64,000 nucleotides of DNA. Origin: Oscillospiraceae bacterium. GTDB lineage: Bacteria; Bacillota; Clostridia; Oscillospirales; Ruminococcaceae. Under the pieces are notes generated by a model. That model was not told the DNA's origin. It searched no databases and saw nothing but the letters and a program-made list of their open reading frames with translations. This document shows, in pieces, positions 1 to 8,692 of this stretch (its first letter is position 1; each line of letters begins with the position of its first letter). The position numbers and the translations under genes were made by a program. The stretch is taken from positions 1 through 64,000 of the forward strand of contig JAGAJN010000022.1 in NCBI GenBank assembly GCA_017828975.1, written 5' to 3'.

Positions 1-11
1 AGGTGAATATT

Positions 12-995
12 ATGGAAATCAAAGGCTATACATACGGCTGGGACAGTCACAAGGGAATGCTCGGCACGGAAAAATCGGCAGAATCCATAAAGGCAATGGC
101 GGCAATGGGCGGAAACTGGGCGTGTCTTGCCTTTGCGGTGACACAGGAGAAATTTTCCTCCACCCGCTTCGGCTTCGATTACAGATGGTGCAATACCGAC
201 CGTGAGATAGAAAAGGGCATTGCACAGCTGAAGGAAAACGGTCTGAAGGTATGCTTAAAGCCTATGCTGAACTGTGAGGACGGTACATGGAGAGCGAATA
301 TCACATTCCCCGAAAGAGAATTTCCCGTTTACGACAAGACGGGAAAGCTTGTGAGCTACTGGAACGAGTGGTTTTCCTGCTACACCGCTTTTATCTGTCA
401 TTATGCGGAAATTGCGGAGTATACGGGCTGTGAAATGCTCTGTATCGGCTGTGAAATGATAGGCACGGAGCATAAGGAAGCGGAGTGGCGTGAGCTTATC
501 GCAAAGGTCCGTGAGATATATCACGGCCCGCTTGTGTACAATGCAAATCACGGTAAAGAGGAAAATGTCAATTGGTTTGATGCGCTGGATTATATCGGAA
601 CATCGGCATATTATCCCGTGGCAAGGGAGGGGGGAGCGTCCTCCGAGGAAATGCTGAAAGCATGGGAGCATCACAAAAAGGGTCTTGAATATATCGCCGA
701 AAAGTTCCGCAAGAAGATAATTTTTATGGAAATAGGCTGCCGAAACGCCAGGGGCTGTGCCGTTATTCCGTGGGATTTCGTTCACGTGGAATATCCCCGT
801 GACGAGGACGAGCAGTATAATTTCTATGAAAGCGCATTAAAGGCTATGTGGGACGAACCGTATTTTGCGGGATTTTTCTGGTGGGATTGGAAAACCTTCC
901 TGCTGCCGCCCGAAAAGATCGCCGAGGACACCGATTTCGGCATTCACGGCAAAAAAGCGGAAAAGCTGCTGACGGATTGGTATACAAACAAATAA
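12..995 (+). CDS. GH113-like glycoside hydrolase (327 aa)
   Basis: Probable cytoplasmic (beta/alpha)8-barrel glycoside hydrolase resembling family GH113, whose characterised members are beta-mannanases. No signal peptide is visible, so it would act on imported oligosaccharides. The motif CIGCEM places a likely acid/base Glu at residue 148, and IIFMEIGC places a likely nucleophile Glu at residue 240; the C-terminal part has the Trp-rich GFFWWDW strand typical of clan GH-A. I start at the ATG at 12 because an AGGTG Shine-Dalgarno lies at 1-5; a GTG at 3 overlaps that site. The promoter and any upstream partner lie outside the window. Family placement is by remembered motifs, so the substrate is uncertain. 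Confidence 0.72.
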   Translation: MEIKGYTYGWDSHKGMLGTEKSAESIKAMAAMGGNWACLAFAVTQEKFSSTRFGFDYRWCNTDREIEKGIAQLKENGLKVCLKPMLNCEDGTWRANITFPEREFPVYDKTGKLVSYWNEWFSCYTAFICHYAEIAEYTGCEMLCIGCEMIGTEHKEAEWRELIAKVREIYHGPLVYNANHGKEENVNWFDALDYIGTSAYYPVAREGGASSEEMLKAWEHHKKGLEYIAEKFRKKIIFMEIGCRNARGCAVIPWDFVHVEYPRDEDEQYNFYESALKAMWDEPYFAGFFWWDWKTFLLPPEKIAEDTDFGIHGKKAEKLLTDWYTNK

Positions 996-1011
996 AACGG
1001 AGCGTGACGTA

Positions 1012-1824
1012 ATGGACAAACAGAAAGCCGCAAAAATTATCCTGATAATTTCCTTTGTTCCTTATGGATTGGTGCTTTTGAGCGGCATTTTCGGTGCGAT
1101 TTTCGGAGTGGGATTTTTCTTTGATACGGTCTATGGTTTGGACGGTTTTCTTATCGGTATTCTGGGAGCGGGTATGTCAATGATCTATATCCCCATAATA
1201 CCCGCCTGTCTTATCTATCAAATAGTTTACCTTATCAGAAGCAAGGTGGAATTCCTGAAAAAGATACCGTTTAAAAAATTTGCACCTGTTGCGGGCGGCA
1301 TTGCTTTGGTCATTATCGGGGTGATACTTGTAAACAGTTTCGAATACGAAATAAGTGCCGCAATTCAGAAAAATGCCGCAAAAAGAATGTTGAAAAACGC
1401 CGAGGAAAAGATAGAATACGATATGGCGGAGTATGATCTTGACGGCATTTTCGGCTTTAAGGATTGTATTCACGACTGTATTCTTGTGGATTACGACAAA
1501 AACGAGGTGGGTCTGCTTTACAGTGCGGGCTATGACGAATACTGGTCGGTTAGGCTCGCCCCGACAGACGGTAAAACAGTCGAGTCTATGGAAAGAAAAT
1601 ATATACTGCAAGCGGAAATCCCGCTGAATTCTCCGGGAAAACGGCTGCTGACATTTTCGGAAAATCCGTCAAACAGTCACCGCACTATCGCTATGGTAAT
1701 GGAAATGTCGGACGGCAGCGTTTTGTATGCCGATAATATCTGTGAACCCGATACGGGATATACCCGATACAGCGGCTTGAACAGTTCTATCTTCCGAATT
1801 AAAGCCGAGGACGAGGAGCAATGA
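1012..1824 (+). CDS. Hypothetical membrane protein (270 aa)
   Basis: Not recognised. The N-terminal 110 residues hold about three hydrophobic segments (roughly 8-33, 42-72 and 88-110). They are followed by a soluble, mostly extracytoplasmic or cytoplasmic domain of about 160 residues with no motif I know. A GGAG ribosome site sits 9 bases before the ATG. It follows the glycoside hydrolase by 16 bases, so the two are probably cotranscribed, but the functional link is unknown. It ends just before a strong bidirectional terminator. Confidence 0.6.
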   Translation: MDKQKAAKIILIISFVPYGLVLLSGIFGAIFGVGFFFDTVYGLDGFLIGILGAGMSMIYIPIIPACLIYQIVYLIRSKVEFLKKIPFKKFAPVAGGIALVIIGVILVNSFEYEISAAIQKNAAKRMLKNAEEKIEYDMAEYDLDGIFGFKDCIHDCILVDYDKNEVGLLYSAGYDEYWSVRLAPTDGKTVESMERKYILQAEIPLNSPGKRLLTFSENPSNSHRTIAMVMEMSDGSVLYADNICEPDTGYTRYSGLNSSIFRIKAEDEEQ

Positions 1825-1825
1825 A

Positions 1826-1864
1826 AAGCCGTTCCCCGACAAAATGTCGGGGAACGGCTTCGTT
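1826..1864. terminator. Bidirectional intrinsic terminator
   Basis: A perfect 16-bp inverted repeat (1826-1841 with 1845-1860, loop AAA) lies between two convergent genes. Short T-rich stretches flank both sides, so it can end transcription of the membrane protein gene and of the leftward M23 gene. Confidence 0.85.
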
Positions 1865-1881
1865 CGTATTTTTTCGGAAAA

Positions 1882-2586
1882 TCAGCTTCCGATGGAGGAA
1901 ACAACGGAAGCGGGGTCTATCCAGCTGCCGTTTTGCTTAACGCCGAAATGCAGGTGGGACGGCTCGGCGATTTCCGCTTCGACGCTGCCCACCGCACCGA
2001 TAACGCTGCCTGCGCTGACGGTATCTCCCGTCTTGACGGAAACGGTTTTGTCAAGACCGTAGTAGTGTCCCTCAATGCCGTTTCCATGGTCGATAACGAC
2101 GCACACGCCCCACATGGGGTCGTCACGGACTTCGGTGACTGTGCCCGTGCTCATGGACTTGACGGTCGCTCCCGCATCGGCTCTGATGTCAACGCCGTCG
2201 TGGGTTTTCCAGACGTTCAAAGTGGTGGACTTCACCAGCTCGCCGTTTGAGAAGCTGCCGATTATCTCGCCGTTTACGGGACGCACCATAGGCTGATAGG
2301 AGGGGGCTTCGGTGGGAAGTATCTCCTTTTCCGCTTCGGGGACGGTGACTGCTGCGGACACCTCAGCTTCGGGTACGTTTGTGACGATAACGTCAGCTTC
2401 GGTGATGATAGGTTCTGATGCAATGACAGGCTCGGTCACCACCTCCGCTTCGCCGTGGAGCACCTCGGGAAGCTCGGTTTCAGGCTCCTGCATACTGTTA
2501 TATGCGAAAAATCCCGCCGCAGCCGCAGCTGTAAGCACTGCCGCCGTTGAAATGTAGAGTACCTTGCCCTTTAAAATACTTTTCAT
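1882..2586 (-). CDS. Membrane-anchored M23 peptidase-domain protein, SpoIIQ-like
   Basis: A 234-residue protein with one N-terminal transmembrane anchor (about residues 9-28), an acidic Pro/Glu/Val-rich linker (30-95) and a C-terminal LytM/M23 domain. The zinc ligands look intact: HDGVD near residue 130 and HLHFG near residue 215. The stretch WKTHDGVDIRAD and the adjacent DPMWGVCVVIDHGNG resemble SpoIIQ, the forespore half of the SpoIIQ-SpoIIIAH engulfment channel; clostridial SpoIIQ keeps the metal-binding residues that the Bacillus protein has lost. I prefer the ATG at 2586 because the GGAAGG site is 10 bases away; the ATG at 2595 is too close to it. It is transcribed divergently from infC. 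A general cell-wall hydrolase is the alternative. Confidence 0.7.
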   Translation of the reverse strand: MKSILKGKVLYISTAAVLTAAAAAGFFAYNSMQEPETELPEVLHGEAEVVTEPVIASEPIITEADVIVTNVPEAEVSAAVTVPEAEKEILPTEAPSYQPMVRPVNGEIIGSFSNGELVKSTTLNVWKTHDGVDIRADAGATVKSMSTGTVTEVRDDPMWGVCVVIDHGNGIEGHYYGLDKTVSVKTGDTVSAGSVIGAVGSVEAEIAEPSHLHFGVKQNGSWIDPASVVSSIGS

Positions 2587-2761
2587 GATTAACATTCCTT
2601 CCTTTCTTGTGTTGGCTGTTCCTTGCCGCTGACATTAGTTTTGACAGATTTTTTATCTATATTCGCAGACGGGAAAATTTTTTTCCGAATTTTTTCGGGA
2701 CATTATAATAGGAATAGCGGCTTCGTTCACGGATAATTTACAAATAAAATTCGGAACCCTA

Positions 2762-2790
2762 TTGACAAATCGAGCGCAATGGTGTATAAT
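2762..2790 (+). promoter_or_regulatory. Sigma-A promoter of infC operon
   Basis: Perfect TTGACA at 2762-2767 and perfect TATAAT at 2785-2790, spaced 17 bases. Transcription would start near 2797 and leave a leader of about 170 bases before infC. Confidence 0.9.
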
Positions 2791-2796
2791 GTCAAA

Positions 2797-2960
2797 GGTT
2801 AATAAAGCAGAACGTTCATAACGCTTCTCACCGTATCGTTTAAAATGTATACGGTCAATACAGTTACCGATATGGCGGGCGTGCTATACGTTGGCGTCGG
2901 TGTTTGTATGGGTGAGAACTTTCTGCGTTTTCGCTCATTTTTATTTTGCTTGGAGGTGCT
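2797..2960 (+). promoter_or_regulatory. Structured infC leader, candidate L20-type autoregulatory leader
   Basis: The region between the promoter and infC is non-coding and foldable. TTCTCACC (2825-2832) pairs perfectly over 78 bases with GGTGAGAA (2911-2918). A competing local hairpin CCGTAT/ATACGG uses 2831-2836 and 2849-2854. The 3' strand of the long pair is followed by a GCG-tttt-CGC hairpin and a T-rich stretch at 2939-2948. In Firmicutes the infC-rpmI-rplT operon is controlled by L20 binding a leader with long-range pairing and premature termination. This leader is in the right place with compatible architecture, but I have not matched it to the family consensus. Confidence 0.6.
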
Positions 2961-2965
2961 TTGCC

Positions 2966-3490
2966 ATCAGTACAAACAACAAAGAACTGCAGATCAACGA
3001 AGAGATCAGGGATAAAGAGATCCGTGTCATCGACGTTGACGGCACTCAGCTGGGTGTTATTTCCTCAAAAGAGGCTCAGAAGATCGCTTATGAAAAGAAT
3101 CTCGACCTCGTAAAGATCGCTCCGCAGGCAGAACCGCCCGTATGCCGCATCATGGACTACGGAAAGTATTGCTTTGAACAGAGCAAGCGGGAAAAGGAAG
3201 CTAAGAAGAACCAGAAGGTCGTTGAGATAAAGGAGATAAGAATGTTCTCCACTATCGACACACATGACTTTGAAACAAAGGTAAATCAGGCGATCAAGTT
3301 CCTGAAATCGGGAGATAAGCTTAAGGTTTCCGTAAGGTTCAGGAAAAGAGCTATTGCACATCCCCATCTCGGAGAGGAACTGCTGGAGAAATTCAAGGTT
3401 GCTTGTGCAGAGGCGGGCGTTGTTGACAAGCCCTCGAAAATGGAAGGACGCAGCCTGGTTATGTTCATTTCTCCGAAATCGGGAAAATGA
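2966..3490 (+). CDS. infC: Translation initiation factor IF-3 (ATC start)
   Basis: IF-3 binds the 30S subunit, prevents premature 50S joining and proofreads the initiation codon. The 174-residue product begins in the conserved N-terminal region ending with ELQINEEI and continues through IRVIDVDGTQLG, the Lys-rich linker and the C-terminal domain (about 85-174), a normal length. No ATG, GTG or TTG fits the N-terminus in frame. The ATC codon at 2966 lies 8 bases after a perfect GGAGGT (2952-2957). infC genes are known for rare AUU/AUC-type starts that let IF-3 repress its own synthesis, so ATC is the best-supported start. A GTG or ATG further upstream would add residues encoded by the leader. 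Confidence 0.92.
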   Translation: MSTNNKELQINEEIRDKEIRVIDVDGTQLGVISSKEAQKIAYEKNLDLVKIAPQAEPPVCRIMDYGKYCFEQSKREKEAKKNQKVVEIKEIRMFSTIDTHDFETKVNQAIKFLKSGDKLKVSVRFRKRAIAHPHLGEELLEKFKVACAEAGVVDKPSKMEGRSLVMFISPKSGK

Positions 3491-3583
3491 TCTGCGTTTG
3501 CACAGAGCATACAGCTATTGACCGGAGTACGCTGTTTCGCAGCTGACTCAAATAGTATGTCTAATATTAAGGAGGAATATATT

Positions 3584-3781
3584 ATGCCAAAGCAGAAGAC
3601 TCATTCCGGCGCAAAGAAGCGTTTCAAGCTCACAGGCACCGGCAAGGTTAAATACCAGAAGACCAACAAAAGACACAGACTCACTCAGAAGGCTCACAAG
3701 AGAAAGAGAATAGCTAGAACAGCAGGCGTTTGCGGCTCTGCAAATGCACCTGTAATCAAGCAGCTGATCCCTTACAAGTAA
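3584..3781 (+). CDS. rpmI: 50S ribosomal protein L35
   Basis: A 65-residue, very basic protein beginning [18 protein letters not shown], the classic bL35 N-terminus, and ending in a short KQLIPYK tail. It is a small late-assembly component of the large subunit. The ATG at 3584 follows AAGGAGG (3569-3575). It sits between infC and rplT as in most bacteria, and its synthesis is expected to be tied to the L20-responsive leader upstream. Confidence 0.97.
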   Translation: MPKQKTHSGAKKRFKLTGTGKVKYQKTNKRHRLTQKAHKRKRIARTAGVCGSANAPVIKQLIPYK

Positions 3782-3832
3782 TCGACACGGGTGATGTTTT
3801 AAACTAAAATTTATTAATGGAGGTATAAGATT

Positions 3833-4186
3833 ATGGCTCGTGTTAAGGGAGCAATGATGACTCGAAAGAGAAGAAATAAAACTTTAAAGCTTGCTAAGGG
3901 CTATTGGGGCGCAAAGAGCAAGCATTTCAAGATGGCTAAGGAAGCCGTAATGAAATCCGGCAACTACGCTTACATCGGCAGAAGACTGAAGAAGCGTGAT
4001 TTCAGAAAGCTCTGGATCACAAGAATTTCTGCGGCTTGCAAGATGAACGGAATGAACTATTCCACATTCATGAACGGTCTTAAGAAGGCGGGCGTTACTC
4101 TCAACAGAAAGATGCTCTCCGAGATCGCTATCAACGATGCGGCAGGCTTCACAGCTCTTACCGAAAAGGCTAAGGCTGCTCTTTAA
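3833..4186 (+). CDS. rplT: 50S ribosomal protein L20
   Basis: A 117-residue basic protein starting [18 protein letters not shown], full length for bL20. It binds 23S rRNA early in 50S assembly, and in Firmicutes it also binds the operon leader to repress infC-rpmI-rplT. A good GGAGG site precedes the ATG. It is the last gene of the operon, followed at once by an intrinsic terminator. Confidence 0.97.
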   Translation: MARVKGAMMTRKRRNKTLKLAKGYWGAKSKHFKMAKEAVMKSGNYAYIGRRLKKRDFRKLWITRISAACKMNGMNYSTFMNGLKKAGVTLNRKMLSEIAINDAAGFTALTEKAKAAL

Positions 4187-4199
4187 TCAAACAAAATAA

Positions 4200-4257
4200 A
4201 GTCAGAAGTAAACGGCGGCGGTAAAGATTGCCGCCTGCTTCTGGCTTTTTGCTTTTA
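4200..4257 (+). terminator. Intrinsic terminator after rplT
   Basis: GTCAGAAG and GGCGGC on the 5' arm (4200-4218) pair with GCCGCC and CTTCTGGC on the 3' arm (4229-4245), followed by T-rich sequence. It closes the ribosomal-protein operon. Confidence 0.8.
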
Positions 4258-4268
4258 TTGAGGTGTTT

Positions 4269-5066
4269 ATGCTTAAATTTAAGGAAATTTCATCGAAGGA
4301 TAACGCCAATATCAAGCTTTGCAGAAAGCTTTCCGACAGCCGAAAAGCCCGCAGGGAACAGGGTTTGTTCCTGCTGGAGGGCGCAAGACTTGTCTGCGAT
4401 GCACTAAAGGAAAATGCAGAGCTTCACCTTGTTTTTTTCACTCGGACCGCTTTGGAAAAGGCGGAAAACGGAGAGGGAAAATACGGCGAAGCATTGAATT
4501 TGCCTGACGGTGTCCCCCGATTTGTTATCCCCGATGAGCTGGGCGAAAAGATCTCGGGAACGGAGGGCACTCAGGGAGTTTTTGCGGTGTGCAAAATTCC
4601 GTCAGCCGTGAACGAAATGATCAGCGGCGGAAAATATGTTGTTCTGCACACCTTACAGGACCCGGGAAATATGGGCACTGTCATTCGGACGGCAGATGCT
4701 CTCGGCGTTGACGGTGTTATCACTGTGGGCTGCTGTGACCTGTATAACCCGAAAACGGTCAGGTCGGCAATGGGTGCGCTGCTTCGGGTAAACGTTATGG
4801 AAATGTCCGAAGAGGAAATGTTTGACGCACTCCGTTCAAAGGGCATAAAAACCTGTGCCGCAGTTATTGACAGACATGCGGTCTCGGTGAAGGAATGTGA
4901 TTTTTCCTCGGGTGCGGCGGTTATTATCGGAAATGAGGGCAGCGGATTGCCCCGTGAAACTGCCGAAAAATGTGACGAACGCATCACCATAAAAATGCAC
5001 GGCACAGCCGATTCGCTGAACGCCGCCGCTGCCGCCTCCATACTTATGTGGGAGCTTATGAACTGA
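4269..5066 (+). CDS. TrmH/SpoU-family RNA 2'-O-methyltransferase
   Basis: A 265-residue SPOUT (alpha/beta knot) methyltransferase that would transfer a methyl group from SAM to a ribose 2'-OH of rRNA or tRNA. Residues 1-100 form the substrate-binding domain containing LLEGARLVCDAL. The C-terminal knot domain shows the three SpoU motifs: LQDPGNMGTVIRTADALG, VIIGNEGSGLP and ADSLNAAAAASI. Start ATG at 4269 with GAGGTG just upstream; an overlapping GTG at 4263 is inside that site. The exact RNA target cannot be read from sequence. It lies 22 bases upstream of dprA. Confidence 0.88.
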   Translation: MLKFKEISSKDNANIKLCRKLSDSRKARREQGLFLLEGARLVCDALKENAELHLVFFTRTALEKAENGEGKYGEALNLPDGVPRFVIPDELGEKISGTEGTQGVFAVCKIPSAVNEMISGGKYVVLHTLQDPGNMGTVIRTADALGVDGVITVGCCDLYNPKTVRSAMGALLRVNVMEMSEEEMFDALRSKGIKTCAAVIDRHAVSVKECDFSSGAAVIIGNEGSGLPRETAEKCDERITIKMHGTADSLNAAAAASILMWELMN

Positions 5067-5088
5067 TGCTATTGAGGAGCTGTGAAAT

Positions 5089-6294
5089 ATGAATACCGAA
5101 GAGCTGCTGTATCTGATATGGTTCGTTCAGACCTTTGGCGGCGGAAATCATAGGATCTCTCAGATAATTTCCGCTTACGGAAGCGCATATGCCGCATATT
5201 GCGCCGTAACGGGGGGAGAAGCACTTGCAGCTGAGATAATTACCGCATATGAACAGCGTGCAGCTGCCGCTTCGTCTGTTGAGGACAGCAAAAATATTTT
5301 GGGCTACTGCGAGAGAAAGAATATCAAGCTTATCCCCGATCATTCAGATGAATATCCCGAACGGCTGAAAAACATCTACAATCCGCCCCCTTTACTGTTT
5401 TGCCGAGGTAAAACGGAGATACTTGCGGATGAGCTTTCTTTGACCGTCGTCGGCACAAGGCACCCATGTGATTACAGCGTAAGGGTCTGCGATAGGCTCG
5501 CAGGGCAGCTGGCTGAGCTGGGATTTACCATAGCTAGCGGATTTGCCGTGGGAATTGACATCACAGCCCATCTGGCAGCGGTAAGAAACGGCGGCAAAAC
5601 AGTTTCCGTTTTGGGCTGCGGACTTGACGTGGATTATCCCGGACAGAATGTTCAGTATCGTGAGGAGATAATGGAAAACGGCGTTTTTGTCAGCGAAAAG
5701 CTGCCGCTGGAGCAAGGCTCAAAAACAAGCTTTCCTCTGAGAAACCGAATCCTTTCGGGGCTTTCGCTGGGAACTGTTGTGGTGGAAGGCTCGCTGAGAA
5801 GCGGTTCTTTGGTAACGGCTTCGCTGGCTGTTCAGCAGGGGAAGGACGTTTTCTGTATTCCCGCTGCGGATATTTTTGACAGCCGTTTTTCGGGAAACTC
5901 GGCACTTATCAGGGACGGTGCAAAATACGTTGCGTCGGTGAGTGATATTACCGACGAATACTGCGTAAACTATTCCGACAGGCTTGCAAGGCTCAGCGAA
6001 ACGGAGCGTCATTCGCCGTTTTTTGATACGATGAATCCCAATGCGGACAGACCTGTTTACGATGCGGCGGATATTTCCGAGAAGCCCGCAAAGCCAAAGC
6101 CCGTTGATCTTTCGGAGCTGACCGAGGAACAGGCTGCGGTGGTGAAATATCTCAGCGAAAACGGCGAAACCGCTGCCGACGACATTGCCGATGCGCTGGA
6201 CTGCGATGTTTCACAGCTCTTTTCCGTTCTGACCGAGCTGGAGCTTATGGGGAGAATAAGTCAGTCGGCAGGTCAGCATTATTCGATAGGTTAA
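5089..6294 (+). CDS. dprA: DNA-processing protein DprA
   Basis: DprA loads RecA onto incoming single-stranded DNA during natural transformation; it is also kept in many species not known to be competent. The 401-residue protein has an N-terminal helical region (1-80), the Rossmann-like core containing VVGTRHPCDYS, SGFAVGIDITAH and LGCGLDVDYP, and a C-terminal winged-helix (about 340-401). GAGGAG lies 9 bases before the ATG. The dprA-topA-trmFO order matches Bacillus and many Clostridia. Confidence 0.93.
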   Translation: MNTEELLYLIWFVQTFGGGNHRISQIISAYGSAYAAYCAVTGGEALAAEIITAYEQRAAAASSVEDSKNILGYCERKNIKLIPDHSDEYPERLKNIYNPPPLLFCRGKTEILADELSLTVVGTRHPCDYSVRVCDRLAGQLAELGFTIASGFAVGIDITAHLAAVRNGGKTVSVLGCGLDVDYPGQNVQYREEIMENGVFVSEKLPLEQGSKTSFPLRNRILSGLSLGTVVVEGSLRSGSLVTASLAVQQGKDVFCIPAADIFDSRFSGNSALIRDGAKYVASVSDITDEYCVNYSDRLARLSETERHSPFFDTMNPNADRPVYDAADISEKPAKPKPVDLSELTEEQAAVVKYLSENGETAADDIADALDCDVSQLFSVLTELELMGRISQSAGQHYSIG

Positions 6295-6394
6295 TTTCGC
6301 TTTTATGCGTTTTTATAGATAGAACGCTGCGGATATTCCGCTTATATCTGCGGCAATAGTTCAGAACATTAAAGCGGAGAAATGGATATAGATT

Positions 6395-8470
6395 ATGTCG
6401 AAATTAGTAATAGTTGAGTCACCTGCAAAGGCAAAAACCATCAAGAAATATCTGGGCGATGATTTTGAAGTTGTCGCTTCCATGGGACACGTCCGAGATC
6501 TTCCCAAGTCCAAGCTGGGCGTTGATGTTGACAACGGCTTTGAACCCGTTTACACCGACATCAAGGGAAAGGAAGATCTAATAAAATCCCTGAAAAAGGA
6601 AGCAAAGAAAAGCGATCAAGTCTATCTCGCAACCGACCCCGACCGTGAGGGTGAAGCTATTTCATGGCATCTTGCGCAGATGCTTGACCTGCCACTTGAC
6701 GCTGCGGACAGAGTTACATTCAACGAGATAACAAAGAGCGGAGTTCAGGCAGGTATGGCAGCTCCGAGGAAGATAGACATTGACCTGGTGAACGCTCAGC
6801 AGGCAAGGCGTATTCTTGACAGAATTGTGGGCTACAAGCTTTCGCCCTTCCTCTGGAAAAAGGTCAGAAGAGGTCTTTCTGCGGGACGTGTTCAGTCGGT
6901 TGCCGTCAGCATTATCGTTGACAGGGAAAAGCAGATACAGAATTTCAAGCCCGAGGAATATTGGTCCATCGACGCAAAAATGACCGCTCCGTCAAGCAAG
7001 AAGCAGTTTGGTGCGTCATTCTGGGGCGTCGGCGGAAAAAAGACCGAGCTTCACAGTCAGGCGGAAACAGATGCAATTCTCCAAAAGCTGGACGGTGCGG
7101 AGTTTAAGGTAACGGGCGTGAAAAAGTCCGTCAGAAGGAAATCTCCCGCTGCTCCCTTCACCACCTCTACCATGCAGCAGGACGCTTCAAAGCGGCTGGG
7201 CTTCAGTGCATCAAAGACCATGAAAACCGCTCAGACACTTTACGAGGGCGTTGAGATAGAGGGCATGGGCGCTGTCGGTCTTATCACATATATGAGAACG
7301 GACAGCCTGCGTATTTCCGATGAAGCAAGGGCTGCCGCTTACGACTATATCCAGGGCGTTTACGGCAAGGATTACATTCCGTCATCTCCGAAAATTTACA
7401 AATCCAAGGCAAATGCACAGGACGCTCACGAAGCAATTCGTCCCTCAATGCCGTCCCTTACACCCGAAAAGGTAAAGAGCAGCTTGACCACAGAACAGTA
7501 CAAGCTTTACAAGCTTATTTGGGAGAGATTTATCGCTTCTCAGATGGCAAATGCTCTTATGGACACCGTTTCCGTTGAGATAGAAGCAAACGGCGTAAAT
7601 CTCCGTGCTACGGGATATTCCGTGAAGTTTGACGGCTTCACCGTGCTTTATGAGGAGTCCAAGGACGAGGAGAAATCCGTTCTTCCCGAAATTAACGAGG
7701 GTGACATTCTCAAGCTGAAATCCATCGAGGGAAATCAGCATTTCACACAGCCCCCCGCAAGATATACCGAAGCAACGCTTATCAAGGCTCTTGAAGAAAA
7801 CGGCATCGGAAGACCGTCCACCTACGCACCGACCATTTCGACCATAATCAACCGTCTTTACGTTGAAAAGGACGGAAAGGCGTTGAAGCCGACAGGTCTG
7901 GGCGAGGTCACAACTCAGCTGATGAAGGACCATTTCAAGAAGATAGTTGACGCAAAGTTTACAGCGGGAATGGAAAACAGCCTTGACGAGGTTGAAATGG
8001 GCAAAAAGGACTGGGTGCAGACACTTGACGAGTTCTACAAGGAGTTTGCCGATACCCTCAGCGAAGCCGAAAAGGCGATGGACGGCAAGCGTATCAAAGT
8101 CCCCGACGAGGAAACCGACGAGGTCTGCGAGGTCTGCGGAAAGCCTATGGTAATAAAGATCGGACGCTTCGGAAAATTCCTTGCCTGCACAGGCTTCCCA
8201 GACTGCACAAACACCAAGCGTATCGTCAAGGACACAGGCGGAGTTTGTCCCAAGTGCGGCAAAAAGGTATTACAGAAAAAGTCCAAGAAGGGCAAGAAAT
8301 ATTTCGGCTGTGAGGATAATCCCACCTGTGATTTTATGACATGGGATACGCCGACCTCCGACAAATGCCCCAAGTGCAATGACGGCACAACGCTGTTCAA
8401 AAAGGGCGGAAAAATGTTCTGCCTCAAAGAGGGCTGCGGCTACGAGGTGGCTGTCAGAAAGGAAAAGTGA
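6395..8470 (+). CDS. topA: DNA topoisomerase I (type IA)
   Basis: Relaxes negative supercoils by transient single-strand cleavage. The 691-residue protein opens with the Toprim domain (LVIVESPAKAKTIKKYLG and ATDPDREGEAISWHL), has the catalytic Tyr near residue 299 in GLITYMRTDS, and ends with three C-terminal zinc-ribbon modules (from about residue 575; CEVCGKP, CPKCGKK and CPKCNDG). Length and architecture are those of ordinary Firmicutes topoisomerase I. The upstream spacer of 100 bases lacks a strong Shine-Dalgarno; only GCGGAG and GGA are nearby. Confidence 0.96.
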   Translation: MSKLVIVESPAKAKTIKKYLGDDFEVVASMGHVRDLPKSKLGVDVDNGFEPVYTDIKGKEDLIKSLKKEAKKSDQVYLATDPDREGEAISWHLAQMLDLPLDAADRVTFNEITKSGVQAGMAAPRKIDIDLVNAQQARRILDRIVGYKLSPFLWKKVRRGLSAGRVQSVAVSIIVDREKQIQNFKPEEYWSIDAKMTAPSSKKQFGASFWGVGGKKTELHSQAETDAILQKLDGAEFKVTGVKKSVRRKSPAAPFTTSTMQQDASKRLGFSASKTMKTAQTLYEGVEIEGMGAVGLITYMRTDSLRISDEARAAAYDYIQGVYGKDYIPSSPKIYKSKANAQDAHEAIRPSMPSLTPEKVKSSLTTEQYKLYKLIWERFIASQMANALMDTVSVEIEANGVNLRATGYSVKFDGFTVLYEESKDEEKSVLPEINEGDILKLKSIEGNQHFTQPPARYTEATLIKALEENGIGRPSTYAPTISTIINRLYVEKDGKALKPTGLGEVTTQLMKDHFKKIVDAKFTAGMENSLDEVEMGKKDWVQTLDEFYKEFADTLSEAEKAMDGKRIKVPDEETDEVCEVCGKPMVIKIGRFGKFLACTGFPDCTNTKRIVKDTGGVCPKCGKKVLQKKSKKGKKYFGCEDNPTCDFMTWDTPTSDKCPKCNDGTTLFKKGGKMFCLKEGCGYEVAVRKEK

Positions 8471-8476
8471 CGCATT

Positions 8477-8692
8477 ATGATTTGTTCAAATTGCAAGGTT
8501 GATATGAAAAAAGCTGTTATGAATGCGGCGACAGGCGGCGTGCTTTATATAGCAAATGACGAGAAAGCGGACAACAAGCTTTTTTCTGTTAAGAAAAGCT
8601 CAAAGGTAAACTGCTTCTGCTGTCCCGAATGCGGAAAGATCGAGCTTTATGCGGCAGATGCAACGCTTTTTAAGGATAATAAAGATGAATGA
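8477..8692 (+). CDS. Small zinc-ribbon protein (71 aa)
   Basis: Not assigned to a named function. It carries two separated Cys pairs, CSNC near the N-terminus and CCPECGK around residues 49-55, suggesting one zinc-binding ribbon around a short beta-rich core. It is placed 6 bases after topA and overlaps the trmFO start by 8 bases, so it is translated from the same transcript. Position between topA and trmFO suggests an RNA- or DNA-associated accessory role, which is only inference. Confidence 0.7.
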   Translation: MICSNCKVDMKKAVMNAATGGVLYIANDEKADNKLFSVKKSSKVNCFCCPECGKIELYAADATLFKDNKDE

